From Candidatus Nitrospira nitrosa (GTDB lineage Bacteria > Nitrospirota > Nitrospiria > Nitrospirales > Nitrospiraceae), in the NCBI RefSeq assembly GCF_001458735.1, contig NZ_CZQA01000009.1:483414-547413 (forward strand): a stretch of DNA of 64,000 nt. Direction: 5' to 3'. Below, piece after piece: positions 1 to 9,949 of the stretch. The notes below the pieces were generated by a model. That model was given only the letters and a program-made list of their open reading frames with translations, had not been told where the DNA came from and did no database searches. Within the stretch, counting starts at the first letter, position 1; each line of letters opens with the position of its first letter. Both the position numbers and the translations under genes were made by a program.

Positions 1-2
1 GC

Positions 3-1469
3 TACCACTTACCATACTGTCCGAATTTCCGGAGCCCCCTCTCAGGAATCACCGGGAATTGGGGGTACCGTATATCCGCCGGCCATGAACAGAATCAGCG
101 GTGGTCAGACTCAAATGCACCAGCACTCAATAGTCAACGAATCGGCGGCATGGCAGAATATCAACTACCCAATCAGGGGCAGATACGAGCCGAAGCAGGC
201 CTCAGTCGAGCGAACCCCTATAACTCATTTGTGACCGATATCAGTACGACTGCCGACCATATATCTCAAGCTCACTCCCTGCTCAGTTTTGAACGGAACG
301 GTCTCCTCCTTCGTGGCTGGTGGAATAGCCAGTCTTTCAAAACTCCATCCTCTGATATATTTCCACCGTTAACTCCGCTATTTGCCGTAACTGACAAAAC
401 TGGGCAAACAGCTGGAACCGGCTCGTTCAATACCTATGATGTAGAAACACGATATCAATTCAATCCACTTGCGCCGCTCAAGTTAACCCTCGGCACGAAC
501 TTTCGGCATATCGTCGCTTCTTGGAACATTCTTGACACGCGCACAATCGAGAATCGCCTTGGGCTCTATACCCAAGGATCGTGGCTACTGCTTCCTTCCC
601 TAGAGGTGAATACCGGAGTCCGGTACGATCTCGATAGCTTTCACGAGCCTACGCTGTCTCCTCGTGGTAGCGTGATCTACCATGTCCATCCCAACCACAT
701 GATCCGATTCTCTGGTTCTGTTGCCTATCGCCCCCCAACAACCTTCGAGGTCGGCCAACACAGCATCATCACCGTGACGCTTCCGGGGCTGCCACCCTCG
801 TCAAGTGTCACGTTAGGGTCAAGCAGTGTGAACCCGGAAAAAGTCGTATCTTATGAAGCGGGCTATCAGGGTTGGTGGTGGGAGCACCGTCTGCGCACGA
901 GAGTGACTGGGTTTTTCAACCAAATTAGGGATCTGATCATCTTTCGCAATCCCACGAATAATCCATTCAACCCAGCAATCCCCATCAATGCCAACTCAGC
1001 TGACATGTATGGCGGCGAAGTCGGGGTTGAAGTCTTGATGACCTCCTGGCTTTCAGGCTTTGCCAATTATGCTTACCAAGGGTCCATGCAACGATCCGGT
1101 GGGGTCACTGAGCGAGGTTTCCCTCACCATAAGGTGAATGCCGGACTCCGTGTCACATGGGAATCCTTCAAGGGTGAGGCGCTTTACCACCATGTGGGGA
1201 TGGCTTCATATCCCTTGGCTGAACCCTTCACAAACCTGGCTCCGTTTTTTCCACCAGGCACCAACCTTCCGCAGCAAGGAGTCCCAGCCTATCACTTGTT
1301 GAACCTTCGATTGGGATACGTCCTCTGGCGGCAACAGACGGGCGACACTATGCGCGAAGCGGAACTAGCACTCTCCGTCTTCAATGCCCTGAACGACACC
1401 CATCGAGAACATCCGTTGGGAGACCTTCTCGGTACCCGCGTGATGGGGTGGTTGACGGTCAAGCTCTGA
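3..1469 (+). CDS. TonB-dependent outer-membrane receptor, C-terminal part (5' end outside window)
   Basis: The frame is open from base 3 with no stop before the ATG at 150, so the gene starts upstream of the window; the ATG at 150 is internal. The translated part alternates aromatic-rich beta strands with polar loops. It contains typical receptor phrases: NTGVRYDLDSF, LSPRGSVIYHV, FSGSVAYRPPT, VNPEKVVSYEAGYQG and a final strand ending in GWLTVKL. No plug domain or TonB box is visible because the N-terminus is missing. It would sit in the outer membrane and import a siderophore, cobalamin or metal chelate using TonB energy. The ligand cannot be told from this part. The last residue is Leu rather than the usual Phe or Trp. 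Confidence 0.9.
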   Translation, partial: YHLPYCPNFRSPLSGITGNWGYRISAGHEQNQRWSDSNAPALNSQRIGGMAEYQLPNQGQIRAEAGLSRANPYNSFVTDISTTADHISQAHSLLSFERNGLLLRGWWNSQSFKTPSSDIFPPLTPLFAVTDKTGQTAGTGSFNTYDVETRYQFNPLAPLKLTLGTNFRHIVASWNILDTRTIENRLGLYTQGSWLLLPSLEVNTGVRYDLDSFHEPTLSPRGSVIYHVHPNHMIRFSGSVAYRPPTTFEVGQHSIITVTLPGLPPSSSVTLGSSSVNPEKVVSYEAGYQGWWWEHRLRTRVTGFFNQIRDLIIFRNPTNNPFNPAIPINANSADMYGGEVGVEVLMTSWLSGFANYAYQGSMQRSGGVTERGFPHHKVNAGLRVTWESFKGEALYHHVGMASYPLAEPFTNLAPFFPPGTNLPQQGVPAYHLLNLRLGYVLWRQQTGDTMREAELALSVFNALNDTHREHPLGDLLGTRVMGWLTVKL

Positions 1470-1535
1470 GCATGACCCACTACACGGCGAAGTATTGTCA
1501 GAACCTATGACACAGTTCGAGATACGTCATACTCA

Positions 1536-4500
1536 CTACTCAGGCTCGTAATTCAGGTTCGGTGAGAGCCAGCGTTCGACGGTACGAATATCCATCCCCT
1601 TGCGGCGGGCGTAGTCTTCAACTTGGTCTTTCCCGATCTTGCCCACAGCAAAGTACTTGGCGTCCGGATGGGCAAAATAGAATCCGCTGACCGATGCCGC
1701 CGGCCACATGGCATAGCTGTCCGTCAACGTAATCCTCGCATGTTCCTCCACTTGGAGCAGATCGAACAACACCCGTTTTTCTGTATGGTCCGGGCATGCC
1801 GGATAACCAGGCGCCGGACGGATGCCGCGGTATTTTTCACGGATCAATTCCTCATTCGTCAGTTGTTCCGTCTTGCCATACCCCCACTCTTCTCTGACCC
1901 GCTTATGGAGACATTCGGCGAACGCTTCAGCCAACCGGTCCGCAAGGGCCTTCGCCATGATCGAGTTGTAGTCGTCGTGATCCCGATCGAACTGTTTACA
2001 GAGGTCATCCAGCCCGATTCCGGCGGTTACAGCAAACGCCCCGACGTAGTCCTGCCGACCGGAATCCTTTGGCGCTACATAATCAGCGAGTGAAAGATTC
2101 GGCTGCCCTGTCGGCTTCTCCGATTGCTGTCGGAGGTGATGGATCGTCGTGAGCACCGGCTTTCGAGAAGCATCCGTATACAATTCGACGTCGTCCCCGA
2201 CCGAGGCAGCCGCAAAGAAGCCATAGACTCCCTTGGCGGTGAGCTGTCGTTTCTTGACGATCTCATCGAGGAGCCGCCGCGCATCGTCGTAGAGCTCTTG
2301 AGCTCTTGGCCCGACGGTCGAATCCTCGAAGATCGTCGGATAGCGCCCCTTTAATTCCCAGGTGTGGAAGAAGGGCGACCAATCAATGTACGAAATCAGT
2401 TCGACCAGCGACTGGTCCTCAATGGTTCGCACTCCCATTGTGGCCGGTGTTGGAATGTCAGTCTTCTCCCAATCGGGCATGAACCGATTGGTACGGGCCT
2501 GGGCAATCGAGAGCAACGGTTTGGCGCCACGATCCTGGTGTGCTTGTCGCATCCGCTCGTAGTCATCCCTCACTTGCTTCACGAACCCTTGCCGTTGTGT
2601 CTGGCTCACCAGACTCCCCACAACCCCAACGGCACGTGAGGCATCGAGGACATGGACCACGCCTGGCGCATATGAGGGGGCGATCTTCACTGCAGTATGA
2701 GCCTTACTGGTTGTTGCGCCTCCGATCAAGAGCGGCACCTCGAACCCTTCCCGAGTCATCTCCTTCGCCACATGCACCATCTCGTCGAGCGAGGGTGTGA
2801 TGAGTCCACTCAAGCCAATGATGTCAGCTTTGTTCTCTCGTGCTGCAGCCAGAATCTTCTCGCAGGGCACCATCACACCTAGGTCAATCACTTCGTAGTT
2901 GTTACAACCCAACACAACACCAACAATATTTTTTCCGATGTCATGCACATCGCCCTTGACCGTTGCCAGCAACACCTTACCCTGCGACTGAAAATTACCG
3001 GACCGCTTCTTCTCTTCTTCCATGAAGGGCATGAGATAGGCTACGGCCTTCTTCATGACACGTGCGCTCTTCACAACTTGCGGTAAGAACATCTTGCCTG
3101 ACCCGAACAGATCACCGACCACATTCATGCCGGCCATCAACGGTCCTTCGATCACTTCAATCGGTTTGGCATACTTCTGACGCGCCTCTTCTGTGTCCTT
3201 GTCGATAAAGTCCGTAAGGCCCTTGACCAGGGCATGGGACAGCCGCTCCTCGACCGTCCCCTTGCGCCATTCGTCGTCCTTGACCGCAACCTTGCCTTTC
3301 GCCTTGACCGTCTCAGCAAACGTCACTAGGCGTTCGGTCGCATCCGGCCGACGATTGAGCAGCACGTCCTCGACAAGCCCGAGCAGATCCTTGGGAATCT
3401 CCTCATACACGGCCAACTGGCCGGCATTGACGATGCCCATATCCAACCCGGCCTTGACGGCATGGTAGAGAAACGCCGCATGCATCGCCTCGCGAACAAC
3501 GTTGTTGCCGCGAAATGAAAAGGAGATGTTGCTGATCCCGCCGCTGACCTTCGCACCAGGCAGATTCTGCTTGATCCAGCGCGTCGCCTCGAGAAAGTTC
3601 ACCGCATAGTTGTTGTGTTCATCGATCCCCGTCGCCACGGTCAAGATGTTCGGATCGAAGATGATGTCTGGCGGAGGAACTCCAACCCGCTCCGTGAGGA
3701 CCTTGTACGAACGCGCACAGATTTGTTTCTTCCGCTCCAGTGTGTCGGCCTGCCCCTGCTCGTCAAAGGCCATCACGACCACCGCCGCACCGTAGCGACG
3801 AATCACCGTCGCCTGGTCGATGAATTTCTGTTCACCTTCTTTCAAGCTGATACTGTTCACAACCGCCTTGCCTTGGATGTTCTTCAAGCCGGTCTCCAGT
3901 ACCTCCCACTTGGAGCTGTCGACCATAATCGGCACTTTGCAGATGTCCGGCTCAGAAGCCACCAGACGCAGAAACTTTTCCATGGCCGCTTTGGAATCGA
4001 GCATGCCCTCGTCCATGTTGATGTCGATAATCTGGGCCCCACCGTCCACCTGTTGACGTGCCACCGACAGGGCTGACTCATAATCCCCGGCGAGAATCAG
4101 CTTGGCGAAGGCCGGCGAGCCGGTCACATTCGTACGCTCACCGATATTGACGAAGTTCGAGTCAGGCCGGATGGTGACAGCCTCCAGGCCGCTCAATCTG
4201 GTGTACGGCTCAACCTTTGACGGGAGATGCGGTTTCACCCCGCGTACCGCTTCGGCAATGCGGTGAATGTGGGCCGGTGTCGTGCCGCAACAGCCACCGA
4301 CGATGTTCAGCCATCCATTGTTCGCCCAGTCCCGCAACTGAGGTGCCAAGGTCTCTGGCGTCTCGGGAAACCCGGTCGGTAACAGGGGATTCGGCAGACC
4401 GGCATTGGGATGGGCACTGATATAAATCGGCGCGATCTGAGATAGGTCCTCGATCAGTGGCCGCATTTCTTTCGGCCCCAACGCACAATTCATTCCCACG

Positions 4501-5237
4501 CTCAAAAGCGGCACATGGGAAATTGAATTCCAAAATGCCTCGACCGTCTGTCCGGTCACCCCGCGGTTGCTGCCGGCTTGGATGAACGTCACCGACGCCA
4601 TGATCGGAACCCTGCGTACGCCTGATGCAAAGGCCTCTTGAATTGCAAAGAATGCCGCCTTGGCATTCAAGGTATCAAAAATGGTTTCGACCAAGAGAAG
4701 ATCTGCACCACCTTCGAGCAATCCGCGCACCTGCTCGCCATACGCGGCAACGAGTTCTTCATACGTTGTCCCTCGAGCGGCAGGATTGTTCACATCGGTC
4801 GAAATCGATGAGGTCTTGGTCGTCGGACCGATCGCCCCGGCGACGAAACACCGCCGTCCCGGCTGTGCCTGTTCCACGGCAACGACGGCTCGTCTCGCGC
4901 ACTCGGCGCCGGCTTTGGACAACTCGTAACCGAGCCGGTCCATGCCGTAATCCATAAGCGAGATCGCCTGAGAGTTGAACGTATTGGTCTCGACGATGTC
5001 CGCACCGGCCTCCAAATACTGCCGATGAATGTCTTCGATGACAGACGGCTGCGTGAGATTCAGCAGATCGTTATGCCCCTTGAGATCCTTCTTCCAATCC
5101 TTGAAGCGCTCTCCCCGAAAGGCTGCCTCATCCAGCTTCCGCTGCTGGATCATCGTCCCCATCGCACCATCAAGGATCAGAATCCGTTCGTTCAGCATCT
5201 CCACGATGGGCCATTTCTCTTGTCTCGGCATTGTCAC
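1536..5237 (-). CDS. metH: Cobalamin-dependent methionine synthase
   Basis: This 1233-aa protein has the full MetH domain order. The homocysteine-binding barrel spans about residues 15-330, with zinc ligands C251 and C316/C317 in GMNCALG and GGCCGTT. The pterin-binding barrel is at about 355-615, the B12 cap at about 645-745, and the B12 domain at about 750-900 with the DVHDIG motif (axial ligand H765). The C-terminal AdoMet-binding reactivation domain contains [15 protein letters not shown]. It transfers a methyl group from methyl-tetrahydrofolate to homocysteine in the cytoplasm. The length matches E. coli MetH. No cobalamin or SAM riboswitch is evident in the roughly 120 bp upstream, which it shares with a divergent gene. 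Confidence 0.98.
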   Translation of the reverse strand: MTMPRQEKWPIVEMLNERILILDGAMGTMIQQRKLDEAAFRGERFKDWKKDLKGHNDLLNLTQPSVIEDIHRQYLEAGADIVETNTFNSQAISLMDYGMDRLGYELSKAGAECARRAVVAVEQAQPGRRCFVAGAIGPTTKTSSISTDVNNPAARGTTYEELVAAYGEQVRGLLEGGADLLLVETIFDTLNAKAAFFAIQEAFASGVRRVPIMASVTFIQAGSNRGVTGQTVEAFWNSISHVPLLSVGMNCALGPKEMRPLIEDLSQIAPIYISAHPNAGLPNPLLPTGFPETPETLAPQLRDWANNGWLNIVGGCCGTTPAHIHRIAEAVRGVKPHLPSKVEPYTRLSGLEAVTIRPDSNFVNIGERTNVTGSPAFAKLILAGDYESALSVARQQVDGGAQIIDINMDEGMLDSKAAMEKFLRLVASEPDICKVPIMVDSSKWEVLETGLKNIQGKAVVNSISLKEGEQKFIDQATVIRRYGAAVVVMAFDEQGQADTLERKKQICARSYKVLTERVGVPPPDIIFDPNILTVATGIDEHNNYAVNFLEATRWIKQNLPGAKVSGGISNISFSFRGNNVVREAMHAAFLYHAVKAGLDMGIVNAGQLAVYEEIPKDLLGLVEDVLLNRRPDATERLVTFAETVKAKGKVAVKDDEWRKGTVEERLSHALVKGLTDFIDKDTEEARQKYAKPIEVIEGPLMAGMNVVGDLFGSGKMFLPQVVKSARVMKKAVAYLMPFMEEEKKRSGNFQSQGKVLLATVKGDVHDIGKNIVGVVLGCNNYEVIDLGVMVPCEKILAAARENKADIIGLSGLITPSLDEMVHVAKEMTREGFEVPLLIGGATTSKAHTAVKIAPSYAPGVVHVLDASRAVGVVGSLVSQTQRQGFVKQVRDDYERMRQAHQDRGAKPLLSIAQARTNRFMPDWEKTDIPTPATMGVRTIEDQSLVELISYIDWSPFFHTWELKGRYPTIFEDSTVGPRAQELYDDARRLLDEIVKKRQLTAKGVYGFFAAASVGDDVELYTDASRKPVLTTIHHLRQQSEKPTGQPNLSLADYVAPKDSGRQDYVGAFAVTAGIGLDDLCKQFDRDHDDYNSIMAKALADRLAEAFAECLHKRVREEWGYGKTEQLTNEELIREKYRGIRPAPGYPACPDHTEKRVLFDLLQVEEHARITLTDSYAMWPAASVSGFYFAHPDAKYFAVGKIGKDQVEDYARRKGMDIRTVERWLSPNLNYEPE

Positions 5238-5323
5238 CTTCTCTTAGGATCGGATAGTTATTGGCTGATTTGTGGCGATCATACTGGAAGGCCTTCCGAC
5301 GCGGCAAGCAGGCGGTCACTTTC

Positions 5324-5353
5324 TTGACATGAATTTACATGCCTCGCTACGAT
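5324..5353 (+). promoter_or_regulatory. Sigma-70-type promoter
   Basis: A perfect -35 TTGACA at 5324-5329 and a -10 TACGAT at 5348-5353 are 18 bp apart. The predicted transcription start is about 5360, directly at the start codon of the next gene, so the transcript may be leaderless. Confidence 0.6.
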
Positions 5354-5360
5354 ACACGTG

Positions 5361-6146
5361 ATGCACGGATCGATCATCGGACGTTCCATCATCCTCTCTC
5401 TGCTCTGGTGCGTCCTCGCTTTCGCCGCGATCCCTACAAGAACGACTGCAACTCCCTACTTTGAAGATGGGTTTCTCGGGCTCTCCCAACAGGAATTGCA
5501 CGAGAAACTTGGCCGGCCACAGGCGGTACGCGATCGCAAGTCCGCCCTCAGGGTGTTCACTTATTATCCGATCACCGATTGGGCCACCTATTTCAGCAAA
5601 CTGGTCTCCCCTGAAAATGGAGAGGATGTGTATACGTTTACCCGCGAGGGGATCGAGATCCGCTATTCATTCAGTTATGCGGTCGACCCAAATGTTGCCG
5701 AGGAGAATCGGCCCCTCATTGTGCGGCTGGTGGACATCGAGTTCCCCCACCCCGTCCCCATCGCTCGCCTCCCCTCACTGATTCCTGAACTTCACCCCTC
5801 ATCGGACCCGACAAATCCGACGTTTCGATCCAATATTTGGGTGCTGCTGTTTCAAGGCGTTGCCTCAGCGGATGCCCGCTTCATCGTCAAGGAGCCGGGC
5901 AGGGACAAGTTCGATTGGACCCTCAGTTTTCAACTCTTCTCACTGCAGGGTCTTCCCGAGCGTTTGACGAGAGAGTCGCTGGTCGATCGTGTCGAGATCG
6001 GTGCACAGAGCGTGGAGTTCATCACCAGACGATTACGGCACACGCATGAACCGATCCTTAATCCCTTTTCCACACAATTCGAGAGGCAATCGCTTCTCCC
6101 ACCGCGATCGCTGAGAACGATCCCGGTTCCCCACTATGCGGAGTAG
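5361..6146 (+). CDS. Secreted hypothetical protein
   Basis: This 261-aa protein has an N-terminal signal peptide (hydrophobic stretch SIILSLLWCVLAFAA). The mature part contains GLSQQELHEKLGRP near its start, which resembles the short helix-turn of SmpA/BamE-type envelope proteins. The family is otherwise not recognised. A GTG at 5358 directly precedes the ATG at 5361; either could be used. The promoter at 5324-5353 leaves almost no leader. It is divergent from metH. Function unknown; periplasmic or outer-membrane location is inferred. Confidence 0.75.
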   Translation: MHGSIIGRSIILSLLWCVLAFAAIPTRTTATPYFEDGFLGLSQQELHEKLGRPQAVRDRKSALRVFTYYPITDWATYFSKLVSPENGEDVYTFTREGIEIRYSFSYAVDPNVAEENRPLIVRLVDIEFPHPVPIARLPSLIPELHPSSDPTNPTFRSNIWVLLFQGVASADARFIVKEPGRDKFDWTLSFQLFSLQGLPERLTRESLVDRVEIGAQSVEFITRRLRHTHEPILNPFSTQFERQSLLPPRSLRTIPVPHYAE

Positions 6147-6316
6147 TCAATCCCAGTCCGTCGGCGGCGTTCTCACGTTATTTTCAAGCCCGTGAGGCCT
6201 ATCTCGGGAATCTCACCATTCAGAAACGAGATACGCGTTACCTCACACACACAACGTGAATGGTCGCAGTTGTCTGTGGGTGAGTTGGAGTAGAAACGCT
6301 CGCCAACGGAGGCGGG

Positions 6317-6868
6317 CTAGGGTGAGACCTGAAGTCGATTCTGTTGGGTCTGTCCTGCAGTGACCGCTTTCTCTTTCATACGATCCATTGGGCCGCCGTT
6401 GCTGGTGTACATCAGCACAGGTGTACCAATCCCCAACACAATCAAGAGGCCCAGCGCCAATAAGCGCACCATCGGGCTATTTTTACTGAAAAACATGATC
6501 GCCAACAGGACCACTGCGGCAAGGCCCGCTTGCGTCACAATCTTCGACTGCTCCGGTGCTAACCCTGAGAGATCGAGATTTACCGAGGACATCCCCGAAC
6601 CAAGATTCTTGGCCTGTGCTTTGATTTTTTCTTGCACCGACTGCAGTGCTGAAGGCGGCTTCGTCACGGCATCGGGTTGCTCATGGGCTTTCACTTTTGC
6701 TCGATACTTTTGAGGAACGGTTTCCAGAGCATCCGTATAGACCAAGTTCCCCTGCTCATCAATATACGAATACATTGTTGTCGCCCAGGCCTCGACAGAA
6801 AGCCCCTGCCCCAGGACAACACAGAACCACATCACCAATGCCCAGCAGTATTGCTTAACCACCATCAT
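6317..6868 (-). CDS. DUF4124-like membrane-associated protein
   Basis: Start chosen at 6868, 8-9 nt after a GAGGTG ribosome-binding site; an in-frame extension to 6919 has no such site. The product (about 183 aa) has a signal peptide, then MYSYIDEQGNLVYTD, typical of DUF4124 domains (a tyrosine-rich hairpin followed by a start of the form Y-x-D-x-x-G). A long polar linker follows, then two hydrophobic helices near the C-terminus (AGLAAVVLLAIMFF and LLALGLLIVLGIGTPV). It is probably anchored in the inner membrane with the DUF4124 part in the periplasm. Role unknown. It is divergent from the gene at 7044. Confidence 0.7.
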   Translation of the reverse strand: MMVVKQYCWALVMWFCVVLGQGLSVEAWATTMYSYIDEQGNLVYTDALETVPQKYRAKVKAHEQPDAVTKPPSALQSVQEKIKAQAKNLGSGMSSVNLDLSGLAPEQSKIVTQAGLAAVVLLAIMFFSKNSPMVRLLALGLLIVLGIGTPVLMYTSNGGPMDRMKEKAVTAGQTQQNRLQVSP

Positions 6869-6993
6869 ATCGACCCACCTCGTTATGAGCTCACTGCACC
6901 ATATATATCCTCGGGACACCGCTACACACCTACCCCATTAAGTATAGCTATCTCTATATCTATACGATTTTATAGGATATTAACAGCACTTCC

Positions 6994-7023
6994 TTGACTC
7001 TAGCGCGACCGCGCTGTTAGCAT
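6994..7023 (+). promoter_or_regulatory. Probable sigma-70 promoter
   Basis: TTGACT at 6994-6999 and TAGCAT at 7018-7023 with an 18-bp spacer lie about 20 bp upstream of the start codon at 7044. The intergenic region 6869-7043 is AT-rich, as expected for a divergent promoter region. Confidence 0.45.
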
Positions 7024-7043
7024 CGCTTCTTTTTCATCACACC

Positions 7044-7484
7044 ATGGCTGCAGAATCTCAACCGCTGTCCCTCCATTCCGACAGGAATGAACCGTCGTTC
7101 ATTCGCCGTCGGCCTGTGCGGATCATTATCTATACGGGGCTTGTTCTCTTTGCCCTGATGGCGGTGGTGTGGCCCATGATCGTGCAACTCGGCGATCCAG
7201 ACTTTCGCAAACACATCGAGCAACATCGCGTCATGGTGGGGATGAGCAAGGAACAGGTGTTACAAGCCTGGGGTGGCCCGCAGACGATCAATACAACCTT
7301 CACTAAAGACGGGATACGGCAGGAAGAGTGGATCTTCGAAGATTGGGAAAGCACCTCGGTGGTCCGTCACCGCTATCTCTATTTCGAGGAAGGAGTCCTG
7401 AAGGGAGGATGGTACGAAGGATCTCGCGAACGACAAGCCCGGGACTTCCCCACCGACAAGCCGCACCCGAAAATCCAGCCCTAG
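7044..7484 (+). CDS. Membrane-anchored SmpA/BamE-like domain protein
   Basis: The 146-aa product has one transmembrane segment at about residues 28-48 (IIYTGLVLFALMAVVW). A compact domain follows: VMVGMSKEQVLQAWGGPQTI, then a beta-rich EEWIFEDW and HRYLYFEEGVL stretch. This V-x-G-M-S-x-x-x-V-x-x-x-W-G-x-P pattern is the SmpA/BamE or DUF2845-type signature of small envelope proteins. The domain should face the periplasm. No neighbour points to a specific partner, and it is too divergent to call BamE itself. Confidence 0.7.
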   Translation: MAAESQPLSLHSDRNEPSFIRRRPVRIIIYTGLVLFALMAVVWPMIVQLGDPDFRKHIEQHRVMVGMSKEQVLQAWGGPQTINTTFTKDGIRQEEWIFEDWESTSVVRHRYLYFEEGVLKGGWYEGSRERQARDFPTDKPHPKIQP

Positions 7485-7600
7485 CAGCAGCGTGAAGCGG
7501 TCGCTCGTGTTCGAGGCACGCGACGACATCTGAAATAGCCAGCCGTTTAAACATCCTCCCGCAAAGCGGCGCTGCAAAGCCTTGCTCGTTTATTCCTCAT

Positions 7601-7834
7601 TCAAGGGGATGTGTCTCGAATGGAGAGCCGGAGTCGCCCGAGAAGTACCTCAGCGCGGGCATGATCTGCCGCATCAACCATCACGCGGCTCCCGACAAGC
7701 GGCACTCCAGGATACAGACTGCTCACATGTTCACCATGGACGACATACGTGATGCGATTGCCGTCCAGCAAACTCTTGATCATCGCGAGCTCGCCCACAT
7801 CCTGCGCATTCATGAGATGGATCATCCGCATCAT
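7601..7834 (-). CDS. DUF2007 (putative signal-transducing) protein
   Basis: This small 77-aa protein carries a single DUF2007 domain: VGELAMIKSLLDGNRITYVV followed by VPLVGSRVMVDAADHARAEVLL. The family is cytoplasmic, distantly ACT-like and often sits beside unrelated housekeeping genes; its function is unknown. The start at 7834 has an AAGGGAG ribosome-binding site. Confidence 0.75.
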   Translation of the reverse strand: MMRMIHLMNAQDVGELAMIKSLLDGNRITYVVHGEHVSSLYPGVPLVGSRVMVDAADHARAEVLLGRLRLSIRDTSP

Positions 7835-7917
7835 GGCTCCCTTGATCGAATCCTCACCTCAAAAACCTGCCCATCGATTGCACTTTGCTCATCCACGTTC
7901 TAGACTTGGATGAAACG

Positions 7918-8202
7918 TTAGGGCGTTTCCGTGATGCGCGCACGCCGTTCCTGACCTGGGCCGCCTGAGATCGTCAGGACACGTTTCCATTCACGGACTT
8001 GGTAGATGGCCCAGGCGTTTGGCTCGCCCTTAAAAAATGCGGTAGGATCTTCGCCGCTGGCATTGAGAAAGATGGGTTCGGTGAAACCTTCTTCTAATGC
8101 ATAATCAAGCAAGGACTCGGTCGTAAACCCTGCTCCCCGAAGACTCACTTCGGCCAGGAGCGTCAGGATCTCATCAGGATTCTGGATGGTGATGGCTTTC
8201 AT
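7918..8202 (-). CDS. Small hypothetical protein
   Basis: Start placed at 8202 (MKAITIQNPDEIL), preceded by AGAGGAAAT; an in-frame extension to 8244 lacks a ribosome-binding site. The 94-aa product is acidic and soluble, with no signal peptide or recognised motif. It is divergent from the CADD/PqqC-like gene at 8259, with only about 56 bp between them, so the two may share a regulatory region. Confidence 0.6.
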   Translation of the reverse strand: MKAITIQNPDEILTLLAEVSLRGAGFTTESLLDYALEEGFTEPIFLNASGEDPTAFFKGEPNAWAIYQVREWKRVLTISGGPGQERRARITETP

Positions 8203-8258
8203 TTTATTTCCTCTGGATTCCGAATTGTAACGACACCACCTCAAAGAGGCAAGGCATC

Positions 8259-9008
8259 ATGTCGGCTCACATGACAAAATCGGCGTTCCTTGAATCGTTG
8301 CTCCAACTTATGGACAACAAGCATCATTGGGCCTGGGACCATTTTGCTTCCGGCCGACTCACCCATACCCAACTGAAGATTCACTTTCAGCAAGAATATG
8401 CGGTCTACGTTCGCGACTTCCCTATCTTCTTAGCCAGAATTCTCGGAAAAAATCCACCCTCTTCGGCGCGTCACATGTTGGCTGAAAATATCTACGAGGA
8501 AGAAACCGGCGGGCTTTCGTTGGGTACCTCTCACCCGGAACTCTTTTTGACGATGATGGAAGGCCTCCGATTCAGCCGCAACAGTTTCGAACGGTTCCAT
8601 CTCTTGCCTGAGGCCCGCAGCTACCGGGCCTGGCTTGATCGCATGTCCTATCACCGTGACTGGGTACTGGGTGCTGCAACCTTCACCATCTTCGTGGAGG
8701 GCAGTGTCAAGGACCGAACAGAACTCACAGCACCATCAAAGAAGAAACAGCCGAAAGAGATCGAAGCCCTCATCAACATCCACCCCCTCGTCCGCTATCA
8801 TGGCCTCAATCCCAACCGGATGGATCTGATCCGTGCGCACCAGCTGGTTGAAGCAGGACATCGTCACGACGCCTATCACATGGTCGTCAATTACACCCCA
8901 CCGGCAATCAGGCCATCGGTCCTGACGTGCCTTCGCAAAAGCCTGGCGCTTTGGCTGACCTATCGCGATGCGGTCGCCAAATCCTGCGGGATCACAAAGC
9001 CTTCATGA
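8259..9008 (+). CDS. CADD/PqqC-like di-metal oxidase (iron-containing redox enzyme family)
   Basis: The 249-aa all-helical protein has the heme-oxygenase-like di-metal fold pattern. NIYEEETGG supplies the first glutamates, and SHPELF, MSYHRDW, FVEGSVKDR and GHRHDAYHMV supply further His/Glu/Asp ligands. The last motif resembles the (S/E)GH-x-x-DA-(W/Y)-x-M segment of CADD-type oxidases. Known relatives oxidise small substrates or self-sacrifice residues (PqqC, CADD/para-aminobenzoate synthesis), but the substrate here is unknown. The stop overlaps the ATG of the SUMF1-like gene at 9005 (ATGA), implying translational coupling. Length is normal for the family. Confidence 0.8.
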   Translation: MSAHMTKSAFLESLLQLMDNKHHWAWDHFASGRLTHTQLKIHFQQEYAVYVRDFPIFLARILGKNPPSSARHMLAENIYEEETGGLSLGTSHPELFLTMMEGLRFSRNSFERFHLLPEARSYRAWLDRMSYHRDWVLGAATFTIFVEGSVKDRTELTAPSKKKQPKEIEALINIHPLVRYHGLNPNRMDLIRAHQLVEAGHRHDAYHMVVNYTPPAIRPSVLTCLRKSLALWLTYRDAVAKSCGITKPS

Positions 9009-9892
9009 TGGTCCGACTGTTCGCCTGCTGTACGCTGCTCCTCGCGGTTACCCATCATGATGAATCAACAGCTCAGGCCGAGGTTCTCTCAGACATGGTC
9101 ATGATTCCAGCGGGAGAGTTCCTCATGGGCAGCCCGGAAGACGGGCTGAGCTTTGATGACGAGCACCCGCAACGCCTGGTGTATGTCGCATCCTTTTCGA
9201 TTGATCGCTACGAAGTCACCAACGCCCAGTATAAACAATTTGTCGACGGCACCGGACATCCGCCACCGAGCCACCTCACCCCACGATTTAATCTATGGAC
9301 CGAGACCGCCCCACTCCCTGGAAGCGACAAACACCCGGTGGTCAATATCAGCTGGCACGAGGCCGGTGCCTACTGCCGGTGGCAGGGAAAACGGCTCCCG
9401 ACCGAAGCGGAATGGGAGAAAGCCGCACGTGGTACGAACGGCCGACGCTATCCGTGGGGTATTGACTGGGACATCTTCTCCGGCAACAGCGCAAGTTATT
9501 GGGCTGGACGCACGATCGAATTCAAAGACGGCGAGGCGTGGAAAGCCTTCTGGATGAACGGCGACGGTGCGCGGGCGTCACACGAGCATGGCCTCACGGG
9601 CGAGGTGTTGACGCTCCCGATCGGGACCTTCCCCCAAGGAGCCAGTCCCTATGGCGTCTTCGATATGGCCGGGAACGTCGCAGAATGGGTGCAAGATTGG
9701 TATGAGCCCTATTCATATCTCAATGCCCCACTCTCGGATCCCCAAGGCCCGCATGGGCAACTTCTCAAGGTCGTACGGGGAGGATCCTGGCTCAAGCCGG
9801 CACGAAACATCCGTGCCTCCGACCGTGACTATGCCTTGCCCACCGATCGCGCGACTGGAATCGGCTTTCGTTGTGCCAGAGACGTCTGGTAG
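9005..9892 (+). CDS. SUMF1/FGE-fold secreted protein (1 of 6)
   Basis: Start set at 9005 because it gives a signal peptide (MMVRLFACCTLLLAV) and an ATGA overlap with the previous gene; 295 aa. The FGE-sulfatase fold is clear: MVMIPAGEFLMGS, DRYEVTNAQYKQF, HPVVNISWHEAGAYC, KRLPTEAEWEKAARG, YGVFDMAGNVAEWVQDW, VVRGGSW and a terminal GIGFRCA. The two catalytic cysteines that authentic formylglycine-generating enzymes carry shortly after the GGS motif are absent (GGSWLKPARNIRASDRD). It is therefore unlikely to make formylglycine. It is presumably periplasmic and coupled to the upstream oxidase. Confidence 0.9.
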   Translation: MMVRLFACCTLLLAVTHHDESTAQAEVLSDMVMIPAGEFLMGSPEDGLSFDDEHPQRLVYVASFSIDRYEVTNAQYKQFVDGTGHPPPSHLTPRFNLWTETAPLPGSDKHPVVNISWHEAGAYCRWQGKRLPTEAEWEKAARGTNGRRYPWGIDWDIFSGNSASYWAGRTIEFKDGEAWKAFWMNGDGARASHEHGLTGEVLTLPIGTFPQGASPYGVFDMAGNVAEWVQDWYEPYSYLNAPLSDPQGPHGQLLKVVRGGSWLKPARNIRASDRDYALPTDRATGIGFRCARDVW

Positions 9893-9949
9893 CAGGCCCT
9901 CCTCATTCCCGCTTCCTACTGGTCCTCGGTGAATCCAAGGTACGAGCGC

